From contig NZ_JARLTC010000056.1 in the NCBI RefSeq assembly GCF_029382225.1, forward strand, positions 1-39,602: DNA of 39,602 nt. The letters run 5' to 3'. Positions 7,584 through 15,932 of the stretch are shown piece by piece. How positions within the stretch are numbered: position 1 is the stretch's first letter; each line of letters opens with the position of its first letter. The notes under the pieces were generated by a model. The model ran no database searches and was not told where the DNA came from. It worked only from the letters and a program-made list of their open reading frames with translations. This stretch comes from Spongiactinospora sp. TRM90649. Its GTDB lineage: Bacteria > Actinomycetota > Actinomycetes > Streptosporangiales > Streptosporangiaceae. The translations under genes and the position numbers were made by a program.

Positions 7584-8528
7584 ATGGCGGGTCTCCTGCT
7601 TCGCCGACTGCGTGATCTGGTCTTCATCCTCCTGATCGTGGGCACGATGATGTTCTTCATCGTGCGGCTGATGCCCGGCGATCCCGCGATCGCCATCCTC
7701 GGCCCCACCGCGAGACCCGCGGACGTGGACGCGCTGCGGGAGAGCATGGGGCTCACCGGCTCACTGTGGACGCAGTACCTGAGCTGGCTGGGCAACGTCG
7801 TTCAGGGCGACTTCGGCGCGTCGATCACCTTCCACGCGCCGGTCGTCGGGGTGGTGCTCGACCACTTCGTGCCGACGCTGACCCTGGCCCTGATCAGCAC
7901 GGTGATCAGCTTCGCGGTGGCGGTGCTGATCACCTTCTGGAACGCGGTGTCGCCGCGCAACCCGGTGGCCAGGGTGGTCGCGCAGATCTCCGGGCTGGGC
8001 ATGGCGATCCCGGACTTCTGGATCGCGCTGATCCTGGTGCTGGTGTTCGCGGTGACGCTGCGCTGGTTCCCCTCCAGCGGGTACGCGGACCTGTTCACCG
8101 ACCCGGTCGCCGCGGTGCCGATGCTGGTGCTGCCGGTGCTCTGCCTGGTCATCGGGCAGTCGGCGCTGTTCACCCTGACGCTGCGGGAGAGCGTGCTCGG
8201 CGAGCTGCCGCAGACCTACCTGCGCACGGCCCGCGTCAAGGGCCTGCCGGAACGGCAGGTGATGCTGCGGCACGTGCTGCCGAACGCGCTCATGCCGCTG
8301 GTCACGCAGCTCGGCAGCAACTTCGCGATGATGATCGGGGGGATTGTGATCATCGAGTCGATCTTCGTGATCCCCGGTCTCGGGTCGCTCCTCATGGGCG
8401 CCGTGTTCACCCGCGACTTCCCGCTGGTGCAGGGGGTCACGCTGTTCGTGGCGCTCATGTTCGTGCTGGTGAACCTGCTCGTCGACCTGTCGTACGCGCT
8501 GCTCGACCCGAAGGTGCGTGTCTTTTGA
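7584..8528 (+). CDS. ABC transporter permease, DppB family
   Basis: A 314-residue inner-membrane permease with about six hydrophobic segments. The N-terminal helix (LVFILLIVGTMMFFIVRLMP) is followed by the DppB hallmark MPGDPAIAILG. The cytoplasmic EAA loop lies in the second half (YLRTARVKGLPERQVMLRHV), which docks onto the ATPase. It is preceded by GGGGGAGGGG and starts at ATG 7584. The TGA stop overlaps the start codon of the next permease (TTGA), so the two subunits are translationally coupled and presumably form a 1:1 heterodimer channel. Confidence 0.93.
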   Translation: MAGLLLRRLRDLVFILLIVGTMMFFIVRLMPGDPAIAILGPTARPADVDALRESMGLTGSLWTQYLSWLGNVVQGDFGASITFHAPVVGVVLDHFVPTLTLALISTVISFAVAVLITFWNAVSPRNPVARVVAQISGLGMAIPDFWIALILVLVFAVTLRWFPSSGYADLFTDPVAAVPMLVLPVLCLVIGQSALFTLTLRESVLGELPQTYLRTARVKGLPERQVMLRHVLPNALMPLVTQLGSNFAMMIGGIVIIESIFVIPGLGSLLMGAVFTRDFPLVQGVTLFVALMFVLVNLLVDLSYALLDPKVRVF

Positions 8529-9382
8529 GCGGGACGTTGCGGCGTAATCCGCTGCTTACCGGGGCCATCGCGGTGCTCGGCCTGATCGTGCTCGCCGTGG
8601 TGATCCTGCCGGTCTTCCTGCCGGAGCCGAACGCGACCGATCCGATCAACCGGCTGCTCCCGCCGTCGGCGGGGCACCTGCTGGGCACCGACTCCTTCGG
8701 GCGCGACGTGTTCAGCCGGCTGGTGTCGGGCGGCCGGGCCTCGCTGGGGCTCTCGGCGCTCATCACGGTCTGCGCCGCGTTCACCGGCATGGTGATCGGC
8801 CTGGTCAGCGGATTCTACCGGACGGTCGACGCGGTGGTCATGCGCGTGATGGACGCCTGGATGTCGTTCCCGGCGATCATCCTGGCCATGGCCCTGGCCA
8901 TCGGCCTGGGGGCGAGCATCTGGACCGAGCTGATCGCGCTGAGCGTGATCTTCACGCCGTTCACCGCCCGGGTGATCCGGAGCCGGGTGCTCAGCGTCGC
9001 GGAACGGCAGTACATCGGGGCGGCCCGGGTGTCCGGGATGCGCCCGGCGAAGATCCTCTTCGTGCACGTGCTGCCGAACGTGCTGCCGCTGGCGCTGGTC
9101 CAGGTGGTCATCCTGTCGGCCTCGGCGATGCTGGTGGACGGGGCGATGAGCTTCCTTGGGATGGGCATCGCGCCGCCTACGCCGACCTGGGGCAACATGA
9201 TCGCCGAAGGGCGGTCGTACCTGACCCAGGCGCCGTGGCTGATCGTGGCCCCCGGGTTCGCGATCATGCTGTGCGTGTTCCTGCTCAACCAGATCGGGAC
9301 GTCGCTGCGGGACGTGGTGGACCCGCGGTCGCGGTCGCTGAACGAGCTGCAGCGGCTGCGGGCGCGTACCGCGGTGCGGTAA
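8525..9382 (+). CDS. ABC transporter permease, DppC family
   Basis: A 285-residue permease starting at TTG 8525, inside the stop codon region of the DppB-like gene. The first hydrophobic segment (LLTGAIAVLGLIVLAVVILP) and the DppC hallmark HLLGTDSFGRDVFSRLVSGG at about 48-67 identify the family. The EAA loop reads YIGAARVSGMRPAKILFVHV. About six membrane segments are visible. It is the last gene of the importer operon and ends at a strong hairpin. Together with the upstream genes it completes a four-protein importer with one fused ATPase. Confidence 0.92.
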   Translation: MSGTLRRNPLLTGAIAVLGLIVLAVVILPVFLPEPNATDPINRLLPPSAGHLLGTDSFGRDVFSRLVSGGRASLGLSALITVCAAFTGMVIGLVSGFYRTVDAVVMRVMDAWMSFPAIILAMALAIGLGASIWTELIALSVIFTPFTARVIRSRVLSVAERQYIGAARVSGMRPAKILFVHVLPNVLPLALVQVVILSASAMLVDGAMSFLGMGIAPPTPTWGNMIAEGRSYLTQAPWLIVAPGFAIMLCVFLLNQIGTSLRDVVDPRSRSLNELQRLRARTAVR

Positions 9383-9392
9383 GGACGACGTC

Positions 9393-9432
9393 ATGACCCG
9401 GCGCCCGGCGATTCCGCCGGGCGCCGGGTCAT
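9393..9432. terminator. Long perfect hairpin terminator between convergent genes
   Basis: Positions 9393-9410 and 9415-9432 form a perfect 18-bp stem (ATGACCCGGCGCCCGGCG with its complement) around the loop ATTC. It lies between the convergent permease and amidohydrolase genes and probably ends transcripts from both sides. Confidence 0.85.
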
Positions 9433-9433
9433 G

Positions 9434-10780
9434 TCAGGCCTCGCGCCGGTGCACGACCCGCCCGCCGGCGATCGTCAGGTCGATCTCCACGCCCGGCAGG
9501 GCGTCGGGCGAGGCGGTGAGCGGATCGCCGGCCAGTACGCAGAAGTCGGCGGCCTTGCCCGGCTCCAGCGATCCCTTCCAGTCCTCCGCGCCGTCCTGTA
9601 CGGCGGGCGCCGTGGTGTAGCAGCGCAGCAGCCGGGTCATCAGCGCCGGGTCGGCCCCGGAGACGCCCAGCAGCCGGAAGGCGGCCGCGATCTGGACCCG
9701 CCAGTCGGGCGTGGTCACCGGGCCGTCGCTGCTGAGGGTGAAGTTGACCGGCGCGGCGAGGAGTTCGGCCAGCGGCCAGGCCGAGCCCGCCACGTCCTGG
9801 CCGAGTGCGTCGGCGACCATGCCCGAGGTGGCCAGCGCGATCATCGGCTGGGTGGTGAGCCCCATGCCGAGCCGTGCCATCCGGGCGATCTGCTCGGGGG
9901 TCACCAGGTCGCCGTGGATGACGTAGTGCCGCGCGCCCGCGCCGCCCTCCCTCTCCACCGCGTCGATCACCGATCCGATGGACCGGTCGCCGGTGGCGTG
10001 CACGCCCACCTGGAGGCCGTCGCGGTGGGCCAGCGCGATCATCGTGTGCAGGTTGCGCTCGCGCTCGTCCGCGCCGTCCCCGCCGACCAGCAGGCCGCCG
10101 GTCGTGCCGTCGGGGTATGGGTGGCAGGTCCAGGCCGAGCGCATCGGCGGGATGCCGTCGGCGAAGATCTTCAGACCGGCCACGCGGAGCCACTCGGGGT
10201 CGGTGGGCGGGAGCGCGGCGCCCAGGCCGTGCTCGACGTCCGCCAGGGCGCTCGGGCCGTCCAGTTCGCCGAACAGGCGCAGCACGGTGACCCGGGAGGT
10301 CAGCGCGCCCTCCTTGGCCAGGGCGATGTAGGTGTCGAGCACGGCCTGGGTGAAGCAGCCGGTCTCGCCTTCGTCCTCGCCGGGTCCGAGCCCCGGCTCG
10401 GTGTAGCTGGTGATGCCGAAGGAGGCGCAGACCTGGCCCGCGCGCAGGATGGCCGCGCGGCGGGCGGGCTCGTCGGCGATCAGGCGGCCCGCGTGCCCGG
10501 ACAGGCCCTTCTCGCTGATCAGCGTCTCCGGCCAGACCGCGCCCAGCCAGGCCGCGTGCAGGTGCGAGTCGTTGATCCCGGGTATCACCGTGCGATCCGC
10601 CAGGTCTATCACCCGGGTCCGGGGGCCGATGAACGGCCGCAGGTCCGCCTCGTCGCCGAGGGCGGCGATCCGGCCGTCGCGGACGGCGAGGCCGTCCGCC
10701 CTGCCATCGCTCTCGTCGAACGTGAGCACGTCACCGCCGACCGCGACAAGGTCCGCGTCTACGCTCTGATCCGCCGCCAC
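9434..10780 (-). CDS. Amidohydrolase family protein (YtcJ-like)
   Basis: A 448-residue metal-dependent amidohydrolase. The N-terminal beta-sandwich part (DLVAVGGDVLTFDE, then LAVRDGRIAALG) leads to the metal-binding motif DSHLHAAW (about 73-80) after VIPGIN, typical of the YtcJ/amidohydrolase 3 group. Further metal or catalytic residues are probable in VGVHATGDRSI, HYVIHGDLV and the late SSDGPV segment. The enzyme should cleave an amide, carbamate or similar bond in the cytoplasm; the exact substrate is not deducible. It starts at GTG 10780, preceded on the minus strand by GGAGGAA. It diverges from the zinc dehydrogenase across a short region containing operator-like site C, so it is probably co-controlled with it. 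Confidence 0.85.
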   Translation of the reverse strand: MAADQSVDADLVAVGGDVLTFDESDGRADGLAVRDGRIAALGDEADLRPFIGPRTRVIDLADRTVIPGINDSHLHAAWLGAVWPETLISEKGLSGHAGRLIADEPARRAAILRAGQVCASFGITSYTEPGLGPGEDEGETGCFTQAVLDTYIALAKEGALTSRVTVLRLFGELDGPSALADVEHGLGAALPPTDPEWLRVAGLKIFADGIPPMRSAWTCHPYPDGTTGGLLVGGDGADERERNLHTMIALAHRDGLQVGVHATGDRSIGSVIDAVEREGGAGARHYVIHGDLVTPEQIARMARLGMGLTTQPMIALATSGMVADALGQDVAGSAWPLAELLAAPVNFTLSSDGPVTTPDWRVQIAAAFRLLGVSGADPALMTRLLRCYTTAPAVQDGAEDWKGSLEPGKAADFCVLAGDPLTASPDALPGVEIDLTIAGGRVVHRREA

Positions 10781-10811
10781 CGCGTTCCTCCAGGGGGCTG
10801 TAACTTAATTG

Positions 10812-10825
10812 TCAACGAGTGTAGA
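10812..10825. promoter_or_regulatory. Putative TetR operator, site C
   Basis: TCAAC-GAGT-GTAGA followed by TTAACC: one mismatch from CTAC-N4-GTAG, with the same 3' neighbour (TAACC) as sites B and D. It lies in the 83-base region between the divergent amidohydrolase and dehydrogenase genes and could control both. Confidence 0.5.
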
Positions 10826-10863
10826 TTAACCATCCTCAGCTCGTTAAGGCCACGAAGGTGACA

Positions 10864-11967
10864 ATGCCTACGAAAACCACTGCTGCCGTACTCACCGAAC
10901 ACGGACGGCCTCTCAGCCTCCAGGACGTACCGCTGCCCGAGGAGGTCGAGCCGGGCGCCGCACTGGTCCGCATCACGTGCACCACCCTGTGCGGCACCGA
11001 CGTCCACATATGGGGCGGTCAGATGACCTTCCCCGGCATGCTGCCGATGATCCTGGGCCACGAGATGGTCGGCGAGGTCGTGGCGGTCGGCGAGGGCACC
11101 ACCGACACCCTCGGCCGCCCCATCGGCGAAGGCGACCGGATCGGCTGGTCGGAGTCCACCTGCGGCAAGTGCTACGGATGTTCCGTGCTGCGCGAGCCGG
11201 TCGCGTGCTCCAGCCGGGGCTACGGCTTCATGCAGCGCTCCGACCGCCCGCCGTACGCGACCGGCGGACTGGTCGAGTACTGCTACGTGACCCCCGGCGC
11301 GGCCAAGCTGCTGCTCCCCGGCGACGTCAAGGACACCTGGGCGGCGATGTCGGGTTGCGCGGCCAAGACCGTGCTGCGCGCGGTGGACCGGGCGGGCGGC
11401 ATCCGCGCCGGGTCCAGCGTGGTGGTCCAGGGCGCGGGCGCGCTCGGCATCTTCGCCACCGCCGTGGCCCGCATCGCGGGCGCGGGAACGATCGTCACCG
11501 TCGGCGGCCCGGACGACCGCCTGGACGCGGCCCGCCGCTTCGGCGCGAGCGCCACCGTCTCGGTGGACCTGAGCAAGGAGGAGCGCGTCGCCGCGATCGG
11601 TGAGGCCCTCGGCGAGCGCGGCGCGGACTACGTCTTCGACCTCGCCGGGGCCCCCACGGTCATCGAGGAGGCCGTCTCGGTGGCCGCCCAGCGCGGCACC
11701 GTGGTAGTGGTCGGAACGACCGGTTTCGGGCTCTCCGGGGTTCCGCTGGGCGCGGTGATGGGCAAGGAGCTGACCGTGCTCGGCTCGCTCAACGGCGACA
11801 TCGCCGACTACCACCGGGCCGTCGGGTTCTTCCAGACCTTCACCGACCGGATGCCGTGGGACGAGCTCTTCAGCAAGCCGGTCGGGCTGTCGGGGGCTTC
11901 GGACCGGGTGGAGTCGATGTCCCGCCTCGGAGAGATCAAGGCCGTCATCGACCCCCGCCTGCCCTAA
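10864..11967 (+). CDS. Zinc-binding alcohol dehydrogenase (MDR family)
   Basis: A 367-residue medium-chain dehydrogenase. Catalytic zinc residues are visible as Cys43 in TLCGTDVH and His66-Glu67 in ILGHEMVG. The structural zinc lobe has Cys100, Cys103, Cys106 and Cys115 (CGKCYGC...C). The NAD(P)-binding Rossmann segment reads VVVQGAGALGIFATAVARIAG at about 180-200. It should oxidise an alcohol or reduce a ketone/aldehyde in the cytoplasm. ATG 10864 is chosen because GAAGG lies six bases upstream; a GTG at 10858 overlaps that site. It is followed after 22 bases by the aldo/keto-reductase-like gene and then the sulfatase, so all three are likely one operon. Confidence 0.9.
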   Translation: MPTKTTAAVLTEHGRPLSLQDVPLPEEVEPGAALVRITCTTLCGTDVHIWGGQMTFPGMLPMILGHEMVGEVVAVGEGTTDTLGRPIGEGDRIGWSESTCGKCYGCSVLREPVACSSRGYGFMQRSDRPPYATGGLVEYCYVTPGAAKLLLPGDVKDTWAAMSGCAAKTVLRAVDRAGGIRAGSSVVVQGAGALGIFATAVARIAGAGTIVTVGGPDDRLDAARRFGASATVSVDLSKEERVAAIGEALGERGADYVFDLAGAPTVIEEAVSVAAQRGTVVVVGTTGFGLSGVPLGAVMGKELTVLGSLNGDIADYHRAVGFFQTFTDRMPWDELFSKPVGLSGASDRVESMSRLGEIKAVIDPRLP

Positions 11968-11989
11968 CTGAAGAAGAGAGAGCGTCAAC

Positions 11990-12949
11990 ATGCAGAACAC
12001 CCCTATTCCCCGCCGCCGCATCGGCCGTACCGACCTGGAGACGGGCGTCCTGGCCCTCGGCTCCTGGCACACCTACGACCGGATGGACTTCACCGACGCG
12101 GTGACCATGATCCGCGAGGCGGTCGATGCCGGGATCAACCTGTTCGACGTGGGCGTCTACGGCTTCCCCGGCATGACGCCGGTGTTCACCGACGTCATCT
12201 TCTCCGCGATGGTGCGCGCCGCCGGGCTGCGCCGCGAGGACTACCTGCTGTCCTCGAAGCTGTGGCTGGAGGGCTACCCGGACCACGGCCTGCGTCCCCA
12301 GCTTGAGAACGCGCTCTTCCGGGCCGGCGTCGAGCACGCCGACATCGTGGTGCTGGGCGACCTGCGCACCGAGGGCGTCAACCTGCACCAGCTCGTCATC
12401 GACATGAACGAGCTGCGCACCGCCGGGCTGATCCGGGCCTGGGGCGTGAACAACTGGTCGGCCGCCAACGTGCAGACGCTGATCAACGCCGCGGCCGGCG
12501 AGGGACTCGAAGGGCCCGCCATGGCCCAGCTCAAGTACAGCGTCTCGCGCCGCTCCATCCCGGACGGCACGCCGTTCGCGCGGATCTTCGAGCAGGGCGT
12601 CAGCCTGGAGTCCTCCGACGTGCTGGAGGGCGGCGTGATCCTGGGCAAGGGCTCCGCCCGCCAGGTCGGCCGCGACCCCGGCGAGATCAGGAAGCGCATC
12701 GCCGAGTCCGCGCCCGAGCTGGCGCGCATCGCCGACGAGATGGGCGCCACGCCCGCGCAGGTCTGCGTGGCCTTCACGCTCACCCACCCGGCCAACGCCA
12801 CTACCCTGTTCGGGGCGACCAGCCTGGAGCAGGTCCGCGACAACCTGGCCGCCGTGGCGCTGGTGGACAAGATCGGCGCCGCCGAGCTGCGCGCCCGCGT
12901 CGAGCCGCTGTGGGCGGACAAGGACGTCGTCGACCCGGAGGGCCCGTGA
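11990..12949 (+). CDS. Aldo/keto reductase-like protein lacking the usual catalytic histidine
   Basis: A 319-residue protein of the aldo/keto reductase superfamily: N-terminal RRRIGRTDLETGVLALGSW, a TIM-barrel pattern, and WGVNNWSAANVQTLI in the middle, a typical AKR strand 6. Of the usual Asp-Tyr-Lys-His tetrad, Asp53 and Tyr57 (LFDVGVYG) and Lys90 (LLSSKLW) are present. The position where AKRs normally have His after the fourth strand reads DIVVLGD, with Gly in place of His. NADPH-binding segments at the C-terminus (FGATSLEQVRDNL) are kept. It may therefore be a reductase with altered chemistry or act on an unusual carbonyl. It overlaps the sulfatase start (GTGA), so the two are coupled. 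Confidence 0.85.
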   Translation: MQNTPIPRRRIGRTDLETGVLALGSWHTYDRMDFTDAVTMIREAVDAGINLFDVGVYGFPGMTPVFTDVIFSAMVRAAGLRREDYLLSSKLWLEGYPDHGLRPQLENALFRAGVEHADIVVLGDLRTEGVNLHQLVIDMNELRTAGLIRAWGVNNWSAANVQTLINAAAGEGLEGPAMAQLKYSVSRRSIPDGTPFARIFEQGVSLESSDVLEGGVILGKGSARQVGRDPGEIRKRIAESAPELARIADEMGATPAQVCVAFTLTHPANATTLFGATSLEQVRDNLAAVALVDKIGAAELRARVEPLWADKDVVDPEGP

Positions 12950-15279
12950 CCACGGCCGGTGCCCAGACCCCCGCGAGCCGGGGATACGAAGGCTTCGGCG
13001 GGACGGCCCGCGAGCTCGCCTCGCAGTCGTCCCCGTGGTGGCCCCGGGCCGGGCGCGCCCGGCCCGGAGCCCCGAACGTGGTCGTGGTGCTGGTGGACGA
13101 CCTGGGGTTCAGCGACCTGTCGCCGTTCGGCGCGGAGATCGACACCCCGCACACGCAGGCACTCGCCGACACCGGGTACCGGCTGACCAACTACCACAGC
13201 ACGCCGCTGTGCTCGCCGTCCCGGGCCGCCCTGATGACCGGGATCAATCCGCACCGGGCCGGGTTCGCGACCGTCGCGCACGTGGACCCCGGCTACCCCG
13301 GCTACCGGATGGAGATCCCGCACGACGTGCCGACGCTGGCCGAGTCGTTCCGGGCGGGCGGATACGCGACCTTCATGGTCGGCAAGTGGCATCTGACCGG
13401 TGAGGCCCGGTTGCACGACGGCGCGGACAAGAGCTCCTGGCCGCTGCAGCGGGGCTTCGACCGCTACTACGGCTCGATGGACGGCTTCACCTCGCTCTTC
13501 CATCCGCACCGCCTGATCAGCGACAACGGCCCGGCGCCCGACGCGGACCACGCCGACGGCCGCTACCTCACCGACACCCTCACCGACCAGGCCCTCGGCA
13601 TGATCAAGGGGCTGCGGGCCGGAGACGCCACCAGGCCGTTCTTCCTCTACTTCGCCCACCAGGCGGTCCACGGCCCCGTGCAGGCCAAGGCCGCCGACAT
13701 CGAGAAGTACCGGGGCCGCTACGACGAAGGCTGGGGACGCGTCCGTGCGGAGCGCTTCCGCCGTCAGATCAGGGACGGGCTCTTCCCGGAGGGCACCGTG
13801 CCGTCCGGGGCCAAGCCGGGGGAGACGCTCGGCGTCCCCTCGTGGGACGAGCTGAGCCCCGAGCGCAGGGCGCTGTTCGCCCGGCACATGGAGGTGTACG
13901 CGGCGGCGGTGGACGCCGTGGACCAGAGCCTTGGCAGGCTGGTCGCGCACCTGCGGCGGATCGGCGAGCTGGACAACACGATCATTGTGGTGACCAGCGA
14001 CAACGGGGCCACCGGCGAAGGCGGTGTGGACGGCACGCGCAGCTATTTCAGCCGCTTCGTGCACCTGGCGGGCCTGCCCGCCGACTGGTGCCCCGACGTG
14101 CCCCGCGACCCCTCCCTGATCGGCGGCCCGCGCGTGCACGGGCACTACCCGCGCGGCTGGGCGCACGTCTCCAACACGCCGTTCCGGCTCTACAAGGGCC
14201 ACGCCCACGCGGGCGGGGTGCACGTCCCGTTCGTCCTGTCCTGGCCCGCCGGGCTGCCCAGGCGGGAAGGCGACGGCGGGGTGCGCGACCAGTTCGCGTA
14301 CGTGACCGACGTCGCTCCCACGCTCCTGGCCCTCGCCGGGGTGGAACGCCCCGCCGAGCGCGCGGGCGCACCCGCCCAGGACATCGACGGCGTCTCCTTC
14401 GGCCACCTGCTGGCCGACGCGGGACAGGCGGGCGCGCACCGCACGCAGTACGTCGAGTGCATGGGGCAGCGCGCCTACTTCGCCGGCGACTACAAGATCA
14501 TCTCATCGCACGTGCCGGGCACACCGTTCACCGAGGACGCCTGGGAGCTGTACGACATCGCCTCCGATCCGGCCGAGACCACCGATCTGGCCGCCGAGAG
14601 GCCCGGCCGGGTCGCCGAGATGGCCGCGAGCTGGCGCGAGGCCGCCTGGCTGAACACCGTCTTCCCGCTCGCCGACACCCCCGACGTCCTGAACACCCGC
14701 CCGGCCACGGAACTGGCGCTATCGCGGCCGGTCACACTCTACCCGGGCACCCCGGCGCTGGAGCGGTTCCGGTCGAGCAGGCTGACCTCGCTGCGGTCGT
14801 TCGTGGTCGAGGCGTCGCTGGACTACCGGGCCGGAGACGAGGGCGTCATCGTGGCCCACGGCGACCAGGGCGGCGGCTACGTGCTGTTCGTCGAGGACGG
14901 CGAGCTGCGGCTGACCTACAACGCCTACGGCAGCCCGGTCCGGGCGGGCGATGCGCTGCCCGGCCCCGGCCCGGTGACCGTCACCGCCCGCTTCACCGCC
15001 CTCCCCGAGATGCGCTGGGACATCGACGTGGCGGCAGGGGAGACTCGCGGGTTCCGGATCGAGGCGGTCCCCCAGCTTCTCGGCATGGCCCCCTTCACCG
15101 GCATCAGCGTGGGCCACGACCACGGCGGCCCGGTGGACTGGGACCTGCGTGAGCGGTGTGGAACGTTCCATTACCGCCGTGGGCTGGAGTGCGTCCGCTA
15201 CGTCCCGGGCCCGAAGGCCGCCTACAACCCGGAGATCATCGCGATGGCCGAGGAGGCGGGGCAGCGCGCCATCGAGTGA
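12946..15279 (+). CDS. Type I sulfatase (arylsulfatase family)
   Basis: A 777-residue sulfatase. Metal-binding Asp residues occur in VLVDDLGFSD (about 48-57). The sulfatase signature LCSPSRAALMTG places the cysteine that becomes formylglycine at residue 89 (CxPSR). A later metal site is TSDNGATGEG. The long C-terminal region (about 560-777) resembles the beta-rich domain of AtsA-type arylsulfatases. No signal peptide is seen, so it probably works in the cytoplasm. Activity needs a formylglycine-generating enzyme encoded elsewhere. It starts at GTG 12946, overlapping the previous stop by four bases. Placed after an importer and a dehydrogenase, it may remove sulfate from an imported organosulfate; that substrate is an inference. 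Confidence 0.92.
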   Translation: MTTAGAQTPASRGYEGFGGTARELASQSSPWWPRAGRARPGAPNVVVVLVDDLGFSDLSPFGAEIDTPHTQALADTGYRLTNYHSTPLCSPSRAALMTGINPHRAGFATVAHVDPGYPGYRMEIPHDVPTLAESFRAGGYATFMVGKWHLTGEARLHDGADKSSWPLQRGFDRYYGSMDGFTSLFHPHRLISDNGPAPDADHADGRYLTDTLTDQALGMIKGLRAGDATRPFFLYFAHQAVHGPVQAKAADIEKYRGRYDEGWGRVRAERFRRQIRDGLFPEGTVPSGAKPGETLGVPSWDELSPERRALFARHMEVYAAAVDAVDQSLGRLVAHLRRIGELDNTIIVVTSDNGATGEGGVDGTRSYFSRFVHLAGLPADWCPDVPRDPSLIGGPRVHGHYPRGWAHVSNTPFRLYKGHAHAGGVHVPFVLSWPAGLPRREGDGGVRDQFAYVTDVAPTLLALAGVERPAERAGAPAQDIDGVSFGHLLADAGQAGAHRTQYVECMGQRAYFAGDYKIISSHVPGTPFTEDAWELYDIASDPAETTDLAAERPGRVAEMAASWREAAWLNTVFPLADTPDVLNTRPATELALSRPVTLYPGTPALERFRSSRLTSLRSFVVEASLDYRAGDEGVIVAHGDQGGGYVLFVEDGELRLTYNAYGSPVRAGDALPGPGPVTVTARFTALPEMRWDIDVAAGETRGFRIEAVPQLLGMAPFTGISVGHDHGGPVDWDLRERCGTFHYRRGLECVRYVPGPKAAYNPEIIAMAEEAGQRAIE

Positions 15280-15297
15280 CCCGTGGAGGGGCCGTGC

Positions 15298-15303
15298 TAG
15301 TAT
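15298..15303 (+). promoter_or_regulatory. Possible -10 box of the second TetR gene
   Basis: TAGTAT lies in the gap between the sulfatase and the second TetR gene, immediately upstream of the first operator-like element at 15305. The -35 region is not convincing. Confidence 0.4.
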
Positions 15304-15304
15304 C

Positions 15305-15344
15305 TGGGCAAATGTCCAAGGTGAACGTCCAGGGCACTTGTCCA
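15305..15344. promoter_or_regulatory. Tandem operator-like repeats before the second TetR gene
   Basis: Two near-identical 14-mers, TGGGCAAATGTCCA (15305-15318) and AGGGCACTTGTCCA (15331-15344), share GGGCAnnTGTCCA and are each almost palindromic. Their starts are 26 bases apart and they cover the likely transcription start. This arrangement is typical of TetR autoregulation. Confidence 0.6.
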
Positions 15345-15355
15345 TGAGGTACGGC

Positions 15356-15928
15356 ATGGCGAAGGCGGCCGAGCGCGGCCACGCGACCCGGCAGCGGTTG
15401 TTCCAGGCCGCCGTGGAGCTGATCGGCGAGGTCGGCTGGAGCAACGTGACCACGCGGCTGGTCGCCGAACGCGCGGGGGTGGCGCCGGGCGTGGTGCACT
15501 ACCACTTCGGCTCGGTGACCGAGCTGCTGGTCGAGGCGTCCACCGCCGTCGCGGGCGAGATGCTCGACGGCATCGCGCGGGAGGTGACCGCCCTGCCCGG
15601 CATCGGGGAGGGCGTCGACCGGCTGCTCGGCGAGATGGCCCGCTACACCGGCACCGATCCCGCCTCCCTGCTGATCGCCGAGATGTACCTCGCCTCCGCG
15701 CGGCTGCCCGAGCTGCGCGAGCGGCTCGCCGGGCTGCTTCTCGATCTGCGGGGGCGGCTCGCCGGGTGGCTGCGCGAGCACGGGCATCCGGGCGACGCCT
15801 CGGCCGCGGCGACCGTGCTCGTCGCGGCCGTGGACGGCCTGGTGCTGCACCGGGGCATCGACCCCGGCATGGACGTCGCCGCCCTGGGCGCGCCCTTGAG
15901 GGCCATGCTGACGCTGCGAGAGGGGTAG
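15356..15928 (+). CDS. TetR/AcrR family transcriptional regulator
   Basis: A TetR-family repressor of 190 residues if started at ATG 15356, which has GAGGT five bases upstream; ATG 15344 would add four residues but sits in the second operator repeat. The helix-turn-helix is at about residues 26-47 (NVTTRLVAERAGVAPGVVHYHF). The C-terminal ligand domain shows no distinct signature. It lies five bases or fewer from the FAD monooxygenase start and is probably cotranscribed with it. The tandem GGGCAnnTGTCCA elements just upstream suggest that it controls its own operon in response to a substrate of that enzyme. Confidence 0.88.
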   Translation: MAKAAERGHATRQRLFQAAVELIGEVGWSNVTTRLVAERAGVAPGVVHYHFGSVTELLVEASTAVAGEMLDGIAREVTALPGIGEGVDRLLGEMARYTGTDPASLLIAEMYLASARLPELRERLAGLLLDLRGRLAGWLREHGHPGDASAAATVLVAAVDGLVLHRGIDPGMDVAALGAPLRAMLTLREG

Positions 15929-15932
15929 TCCA

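Noticed and set aside
8216..9394. Minus-strand frame over the DppC-like permease
   Set aside because: Composition of a shadow frame; the plus strand shows a full permease.
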